From Dehalococcoidia bacterium UBA1151 (GTDB lineage: Bacteria > Chloroflexota > Dehalococcoidia > Lucifugimonadales > Lucifugimonadaceae): DNA of 11,346 nt. This document shows positions 7,340-11,346 of this stretch, one piece after another. Numbering within the stretch: the stretch's first letter is position 1; the number at the start of each line of letters is the position of its first letter. A program made the position numbers and the translations under genes. The stretch is from contig DBZV01000110.1 in NCBI GenBank assembly GCA_002311865.1, positions 1,337 to 12,682 on the forward strand. Reading direction: 5' to 3'. The notes under the pieces were generated by a model. The model saw only the letters and a program-made list of their open reading frames with translations, was not told the DNA's origin and did not search any database.

Positions 7340-9960
7340 GCACAAGTGCCGGCACACTTCAGCCGCCGGGCGCAATTCAATCGCCAAAGCTGAGCTCATC
7401 GTCAATCGAGGGCACCTTATCGTCGTTTGCGGAGCGGACGCTTGGGCGATTTTTTGACCTCCGCACGTATGAAGACGGAATCACTCTTGTCTTGTTGCTC
7501 GGACTATTGGCGTCCGTTGCAAGGTCCGTTCAACTTGCGGGGTGGCTGGAAGGCCCAAATACGCAGATCACTGTGATACTGGGTGGTATCGTCGGTGCAA
7601 TGGCGGCTCGGCATCGGCTCAACTGGCCTATTTCGCCGGTGGTAGCGTTCACGATCGGCTGGGTCGTAGTCTTCTGGCAGGCTGGTGAAGGGGCGAACGG
7701 CGATACCATCATCGCCACGTCAAAGGACATCTGGGAGCGATTCTTCCTGTGGCTGGATGCAGCTCGCAATGATGGGATCAGTCGAGACGCTCTGCCATTT
7801 CAGGTGATGCTGCTGTCTGTATCGTGGCTCATCTCATTTGCTTCCGCCTGGATACTCTTCAAGTTCAGGAACGCGTGGATAACGGTCACCATGCTCGGTG
7901 TGGCCATCATCATTAACCTCAGCTACAGACAGGGCCAGTACGAATATACGCTCTACCTGTTCCTCGCCATCTCCATTGTTCTATTCGCCCACGTCACCTC
8001 GGTGCAGCGAGCAGCGGGCTGGGCAGAGGCTGGAATGAAGTTTCCAACGCACCTCAGGCAACTCTCCATGCAGCATGGTATTGTCCTTGCAATACCGGTA
8101 GTCCTGATCGCTGCCTCACTCCCGATGTGGGAACCAAGGAACGACGGATTGGGCGCTGTCTGGGATACCTTCAAGGACCCGTTCCGGGCTCTCGACTCGG
8201 ATTTCGGCAGACTGCTTTCTGGAGTTCGCGGCAAAGATGCAAACGGCTTCGGGGAGTTCCGGCAGACGTTGCCATTCCGGGGATCAATCGATCTTCCAGA
8301 TGATCCGGTGATGTATGTCGATACCGTCTATCCAACGCTGCATGCCGGCCACATATATTCGGAGTACAGCAGCCAGGGCTGGCAGACTGGCAAGACCATT
8401 GAGGATCCGACCCTGGCCGGCGAAATCCTGGCGAGGCGCGATGACCTTAAATCACGTCAGTTGGTCACCCAGCGTTTCATCCCGGTTGTAGCCGCCAACT
8501 GGGTCATGCCCGTTGGTGCCACACTTTCTCTCAACATTGACGGCATAAATCAGGTTTTGGCGCCGCTTGAGTGGTCGATCACCATGAATCCAGAGGACCT
8601 TGGCCCAGCGCCGTCTGACATCCAGCAGCTTGCGGACGATATATGGGATGAGTTCCTGATTCTTGAGCCTGACGAGCTAGTGCCAACCGGGAACCAAGCC
8701 GTTCAGGATGCGGTGTCAACCGTTCTTCCGCCGGGAGTCACAGGCACGCTGACCATCAGCCGAGACGGAGAGTTGGCCGGGATTCGGGTATCCCGGCTGG
8801 AAGCGCCACCGGTTGAGCAGATTGCGTTCACACCAAAGAAGAGGCTTGATGCGCTTACGCCGTACATCGTGGATCAGCTGATCTCAACGGCATCTGATGA
8901 GGAACTGGACGCGGCGGGCGCTAACTATCCAACATGGGTCACCGACCGCTATTTGCAACTGCCAGAGAGTCTTCCGGCCAGAGTGACCGAGCTGGGAGCG
9001 GATATTATTGCCAAAAGCGAGGCAGAGACACCCTTCGAGAAAGTCACGGCCGTCCAGGATTTCCTTCAAGATCAAGGCTACAGTCTGTCCATTCTGGGGC
9101 CAAAACCAGGTCAGGATGCGCTCGATTACTTCCTGTTTGAAACACAATCTGAGGCGTGCCCGCGAGGTGAATCACCAGCTCCTTGCCGCGATGATCAGCT
9201 CAAGGGATATTCACAGTACTTCGGATCAGCTGCGGCAGTTCTGATGCGGTCCGTGGGCGTTCCGACGCGCATGGTGGCCGGATATGCACCAGGGTCATTT
9301 ATTCCGGGGCAAAATCGCTTCGTCATTTTGGGATCGGATCGGCACGGGTGGGCACAGGCCTACTTCCCCGGCTACGGCTGGATAGACGTTGAGTCAACCC
9401 CGGGTTACGGCGTGTTCGCACGTGGGGTGGCCGTACAAAATCTGACAGAAGTTCCCGGCAACGGCAGGCTGACACAGGATCAGTTGCTGGAAGCTGAGTT
9501 CTTCCCCGAGGACGTGGGGGAATTCTCGGCAGCAGCCCTCGCCGCCGCGGCAGCACAACGCTTGCTGGCTGAACAAGAAAGTGGCACAAGCTTCCCGGTG
9601 CTTCCGGTAGCAATTCCGATTCTCACGGTACTAATTCTTGCAATAGTCAGCACCATCGCCTGGAACTATGGGATGGGACGAATGAGCCCCGCAGAACGCA
9701 CTTATCTGAAGATGACCCGACTGGGTCGATTCGCCGGACTCGGTCGCGACCCCAGTCAGACTCCACGGGAATATGCCTCCAACCTGGCGCTGGCGATCCC
9801 TACGATTTCCGCCCAGACAACCTTCATTGCAGAGGCGTATCAGGGTAAGACCTATGGTCCGCCATCGAGTGGCGATGATGCGGACTACTCGAAGGCGTGG
9901 AAGCGGATACGACGTGCGCTGATTGGCCGATCAGGGAGCAGACTGATCGGTCGAGCTTGA
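7336..9960 (+). CDS. TgpA-type membrane transglutaminase-like protein, Ser at the catalytic Cys position
   Basis: Protein of 874 residues with TgpA architecture. About seven N-terminal membrane helices (roughly 47-265, the DUF3488 region) precede a large extracytoplasmic part with the transglutaminase-like core at about 565-690. A last helix (about 754-777) leads to a cytoplasmic DUF4129-like tail (about 784-860). The active-site segment normally reads GYCxxFA; here it is KGYSQYFGSA, with Ser626 (codon TCA) in place of Cys. The His is kept (His670 in DRHGWAQAYF), and the third position in GWIDVESTP is Glu686 where DPT or EPT is usual. A short insert with Cys608 and Cys617 lies just before Ser626. 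The start overlaps the DUF58 stop (ATGA) with GAGG 7 bases upstream. The family is linked to protein cross-linking or peptidase activity at the envelope; this copy may be inactive or altered. Confidence 0.93.
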   Translation: MSTSAGTLQPPGAIQSPKLSSSSIEGTLSSFAERTLGRFFDLRTYEDGITLVLLLGLLASVARSVQLAGWLEGPNTQITVILGGIVGAMAARHRLNWPISPVVAFTIGWVVVFWQAGEGANGDTIIATSKDIWERFFLWLDAARNDGISRDALPFQVMLLSVSWLISFASAWILFKFRNAWITVTMLGVAIIINLSYRQGQYEYTLYLFLAISIVLFAHVTSVQRAAGWAEAGMKFPTHLRQLSMQHGIVLAIPVVLIAASLPMWEPRNDGLGAVWDTFKDPFRALDSDFGRLLSGVRGKDANGFGEFRQTLPFRGSIDLPDDPVMYVDTVYPTLHAGHIYSEYSSQGWQTGKTIEDPTLAGEILARRDDLKSRQLVTQRFIPVVAANWVMPVGATLSLNIDGINQVLAPLEWSITMNPEDLGPAPSDIQQLADDIWDEFLILEPDELVPTGNQAVQDAVSTVLPPGVTGTLTISRDGELAGIRVSRLEAPPVEQIAFTPKKRLDALTPYIVDQLISTASDEELDAAGANYPTWVTDRYLQLPESLPARVTELGADIIAKSEAETPFEKVTAVQDFLQDQGYSLSILGPKPGQDALDYFLFETQSEACPRGESPAPCRDDQLKGYSQYFGSAAAVLMRSVGVPTRMVAGYAPGSFIPGQNRFVILGSDRHGWAQAYFPGYGWIDVESTPGYGVFARGVAVQNLTEVPGNGRLTQDQLLEAEFFPEDVGEFSAAALAAAAAQRLLAEQESGTSFPVLPVAIPILTVLILAIVSTIAWNYGMGRMSPAERTYLKMTRLGRFAGLGRDPSQTPREYASNLALAIPTISAQTTFIAEAYQGKTYGPPSSGDDADYSKAWKRIRRALIGRSGSRLIGRA

Positions 9961-9966
9961 TCTGAC

Positions 9967-10473
9967 TTGAATGCCATAAGGTTTGATGTCTGGAAGAGCA
10001 AATACGGCTGGATAGCAGCGGCGGCATCCGATAAGGGCATCACTCAAATGTCGATGCCAGAACCGGATCGCGATGATGCGGAAGACGTAATTTTCCCTGC
10101 GCAGCTTGAGTGCGATCACGATCCCGACTGGTTCCGCGAGATCAGCGTTGCGATTGATGATTACCTTGACGGTGTTCGAGATACGCTGGTGGACCTCCCA
10201 ACTGACTTCTCAGACGCGCCGCCCTTCACCGCCGCGATGTGGGACGCATGCCGGACCATCCCTTGGGGTGAGACACGCAGCTACTCCTGGCTAGCCGCAA
10301 AAGCCGGGCGACCCGGTGCGCCGAGGGCAGCGGGACAGGCGATGGCGAAGAACCGGGTGCCGCTGCTGGTGCCCTGTCATCGTGTGATCAGGGCTGACGG
10401 CTCACTCGGCGGGTACGGTGGGCGTCGGGGTCTGGAGATGAAGCGCAAACTGCTGGCGCTTGAGGTGGATTAG
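9967..10473 (+). CDS. ogt: Methylated-DNA--protein-cysteine methyltransferase (MGMT/Ogt type)
   Basis: Protein of 168 residues that repairs O6-alkylguanine (and O4-alkylthymine) by moving the alkyl group onto its own cysteine. The active site is Cys137 in LVPCHRVI. The recognition-helix segment APRAAGQAMAKN contains Arg120, the residue that replaces the flipped base, and Asn129. TIPWGETRSYSWLA is the usual lead-in to the helix-turn-helix. Residues 1-70 form the poorly conserved N-terminal domain. The start is TTG at 9967: the TGA of the preceding gene is in the same frame only two codons upstream, and the first internal ATG (residue 29) would cut the N-terminal domain. No ribosome site is seen, so translation probably depends on reinitiation after the upstream stop. 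It closes the moxR operon, though its DNA-repair role is unrelated. Confidence 0.94.
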   Translation: MNAIRFDVWKSKYGWIAAAASDKGITQMSMPEPDRDDAEDVIFPAQLECDHDPDWFREISVAIDDYLDGVRDTLVDLPTDFSDAPPFTAAMWDACRTIPWGETRSYSWLAAKAGRPGAPRAAGQAMAKNRVPLLVPCHRVIRADGSLGGYGGRRGLEMKRKLLALEVD

Positions 10474-10498
10474 GCGGCGTCATCTTGCGTGTCTTCGA

Positions 10499-10527
10499 TT
10501 GATCTTACGACACTTATGTCGTATTAT
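10499..10527 (+). promoter_or_regulatory. Probable sigma70-type promoter of hicAB
   Basis: TTGATC (10499-10504) and TATTAT (10522-10527) are separated by exactly 17 bases, matching TTGACA at 4 of 6 and TATAAT at 5 of 6. Transcription would begin near 10534, giving an untranslated leader of about 100 bases before hicA. This spacing, together with the operator inside it, makes it the best promoter in the window. Confidence 0.6.
10506..10523. promoter_or_regulatory. Inverted-repeat operator within the hicAB promoter
   Basis: TACGACA-CTTA-TGTCGTA is a perfect 7-bp inverted repeat with a 4-base centre. It fills the spacer between -35 and -10 and enters the -10 by two bases. HicB antitoxins with a DNA-binding C-terminus repress their own operon at such palindromes, so this is the likely HicB or HicAB binding site. 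It is not a terminator: only a short mixed T/A stretch follows. Confidence 0.55.
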
Positions 10528-10544
10528 TGACGCCAACGGCCAAC

Positions 10545-10556
10545 TACCGCGCGGTA
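10545..10556. repeat. 12-bp perfect palindrome downstream of the hicAB promoter
   Basis: TACCGCGCGGTA is an uninterrupted palindrome about 12-22 bases beyond the predicted transcription start. Both it and the operator above begin TAC and end GTA, so it could be a second, weaker regulatory site. It could also form a small RNA hairpin. The function is unproven. Confidence 0.3.
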
Positions 10557-10607
10557 ATTGACATAGGCTCATTGGAGTTCCGGCTTTCAGGAGACACAGT
10601 TCAGACC

Positions 10608-10640
10608 ATGAACCGTGAATCTGATCGTCGCCGTACATGA
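10608..10640 (+). other. Possible 10-codon leader ORF overlapping the hicA start
   Basis: An ATG at 10608, with AGGAG 14 bases upstream, opens a 10-codon frame rich in arginine. It ends in a TGA overlapping the hicA ATG as ATGA. hicA has no ribosome site directly before it, so coupling from this short frame is possible. The spacing is long and the frame is short, so chance cannot be excluded. Confidence 0.25.
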
Positions 10641-10837
10641 ATTCGAGTCAATTCCGTCGCTGGCTTTCAAGGCGTGGCTGCGTGTTTGAGGCGAAGAGAG
10701 GAACCGGTCATCTCGCGGTCCGGCGAGGCGACAAGCGAAGTCAGATACCTGTGCACGGTGGCAGGAAGCAGTTAGGAACAGGCCTGATCAACAAGATTCT
10801 CAAAGATCTGGGAATCAAAGATCGTCCACCACGTTGA
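10637..10837 (+). CDS. hicA: HicA family toxin (mRNA interferase)
   Basis: Protein of 66 residues, the normal size for HicA, with the double-stranded-RNA-binding-like alpha-beta-beta-beta-alpha fold. The first helix is NSSQFRRWLSRRG. The catalytic His25 is in RGTGHLAV, where the family has GSH. The strand QIPVHGGRKQL (36-46) with a second His40 and the final helix GTGLINKILKDLGI are also typical. HicA toxins cleave mRNA and tmRNA independently of ribosome-bound codons and are held inactive by HicB. The gene lies 21 bases before hicB on the same strand. It starts at ATG 10637, with no ribosome site of its own, which may keep toxin synthesis below that of the antitoxin. Confidence 0.9.
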   Translation: MNSSQFRRWLSRRGCVFEAKRGTGHLAVRRGDKRSQIPVHGGRKQLGTGLINKILKDLGIKDRPPR

Positions 10838-10858
10838 CCCGGCGAAGAGGAAGAATCA

Positions 10859-11287
10859 TTGCAGCGCTATCCAGTAGTCCTCGAACCGGATGACAACGAC
10901 ACCTTACTTCTTACGATTCCAGATTTTCCGGAAGTGACTACGTACGGTGACGACGTGGAATCTGCGCTGGCCAATGCCGTCGGCGCCCTGACGGCCGCAA
11001 TTTCTGCTCGGATGGATGAGGGAGAGCGATTGCCGCTGCCTATGCAACCATCGGCAGGCCAACAAACCGTCACATTGCCGCCGCTCATCGCGATAAAAGC
11101 CACCATCTATTCCGAAATGCGCAGCAGGGGCATCAATAAGTCGGAGCTAGCTCGCCAGCTCGGCCAAAACCCCAAACAGGTCGATCGTCTGCTAGATGTC
11201 CTACACCAGTCTCGGCACGATCAACTGGATCAGGCGATGAAGGCCCTCGGCAAACGCATCATCGTGAACGTCGAAGACGCCGCATAG
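10859..11287 (+). CDS. hicB: HicB family antitoxin with C-terminal helix-turn-helix
   Basis: Protein of 142 residues. The N-terminal part, from YPVVLEPDDNDTLLLTIPDF through TTYGDDVESALANAVGAL, is the partly degraded RNase-H-like HicB fold that covers the toxin active site. The C-terminal part holds a helix-turn-helix, about 92-114, reading INKSELARQLGQNPKQVDRL, which would bind the operon's operator. The start is TTG at 10859 with GAGG 8 bases upstream; no ATG fits. It forms a complete toxin-antitoxin pair with hicA. Such pairs act in plasmid or island stability, phage defence and stress response; which applies here is unknown. Some 17 bases after its stop lies the probable end of a convergent gene. 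Confidence 0.9.
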   Translation: MQRYPVVLEPDDNDTLLLTIPDFPEVTTYGDDVESALANAVGALTAAISARMDEGERLPLPMQPSAGQQTVTLPPLIAIKATIYSEMRSRGINKSELARQLGQNPKQVDRLLDVLHQSRHDQLDQAMKALGKRIIVNVEDAA

Positions 11288-11303
11288 TGGCCCTTGAGGT
11301 GGC

Positions 11304-11346
11304 CTAGGTGTAGTTCCCACCGACGTTGTTTACAGCCTTGAGGCAG
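11304..11346 (-). CDS. Probable 3' end of a leftward gene, partial
   Basis: Reading leftward from the window edge, one frame is open for 13 codons and ends in TAG at 11306-11304 with the sequence CLKAVNNVGGNYT. The composition looks protein-like and the position, just after hicB and convergent with it, is plausible. The fragment is too short to name and another frame is also open, so this is tentative. Confidence 0.25.
   Translation of the reverse strand, partial: CLKAVNNVGGNYT

Noticed and set aside
10558..10563. Perfect -35 hexamer TTGACA in the hicAB leader
   Set aside because: No acceptable -10 follows at 16-18 bases (the sequence there is GGCTTT or similar), so the upstream TTGATC/TATTAT pair is preferred.
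11288..11346. Possible terminator or attachment site after hicB
   Set aside because: Only 4-bp GGCC repeats and a weak GGTG/CACC pairing are present, with no T-run and no tRNA nearby.

Overview
The window is ordinary bacterial chromosome with moderate GC, densely coded and with short gaps. I infer a Chloroflexota-like bacterium, possibly of the marine SAR202 type, from the mix of genes: a MoxR/DUF58/transglutaminase operon, a caa3-type CtaG with SCO1, and a D-2-hydroxyacid dehydrogenase beside VOC and ketopantoate-reductase-like proteins. No rRNA or phylogenetic marker is present, so this placement is weak. GTG and TTG starts are common (SCO1, CtaG, MoxR, DUF58, MGMT, HicB).

Left part (1-4.5 kb): a truncated ketopantoate-reductase-like gene runs leftward off the edge, and a small VOC (glyoxalase-fold) gene runs rightward from the shared upstream region. 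A leftward cluster follows. Read in transcription order it holds a tail-anchored double zinc-ribbon protein, SCO1/SenC, CtaG and a D-2-hydroxyacid dehydrogenase. SCO1 and CtaG together serve copper delivery and assembly of a heme-copper cytochrome oxidase, whose structural genes are not in the window. The dehydrogenase is a metabolic gene that probably shares their transcript.

Middle (4.69-10.47 kb): a tRNA-Val(UAC) with encoded CCA is followed by a rightward operon of MoxR AAA+ ATPase, DUF58 protein, TgpA-type membrane transglutaminase-like protein and O6-methylguanine-DNA methyltransferase. The first three are a well-known conserved set: a chaperone-like ATPase, a VWA-like partner and a membrane enzyme with an extracytoplasmic transglutaminase domain. 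The transglutaminase-like domain here carries serine at the position of the catalytic cysteine, and a cysteine-containing insert lies just before it. This is the most unusual protein-level observation in the window.

Right part (10.47-11.35 kb): a complete HicA-HicB toxin-antitoxin module follows. Its probable promoter has a perfect 7-bp inverted repeat filling the spacer between -35 and -10, as expected for autorepression by the DNA-binding antitoxin. The last 43 bases probably hold the 3' end of a leftward gene. I saw no CRISPR array, insertion sequence or long repeat. No wholly new system is evident; the points worth checking are the Ser-for-Cys transglutaminase, the HicAB control region and several tight, in-phase or leader-coupled gene junctions.
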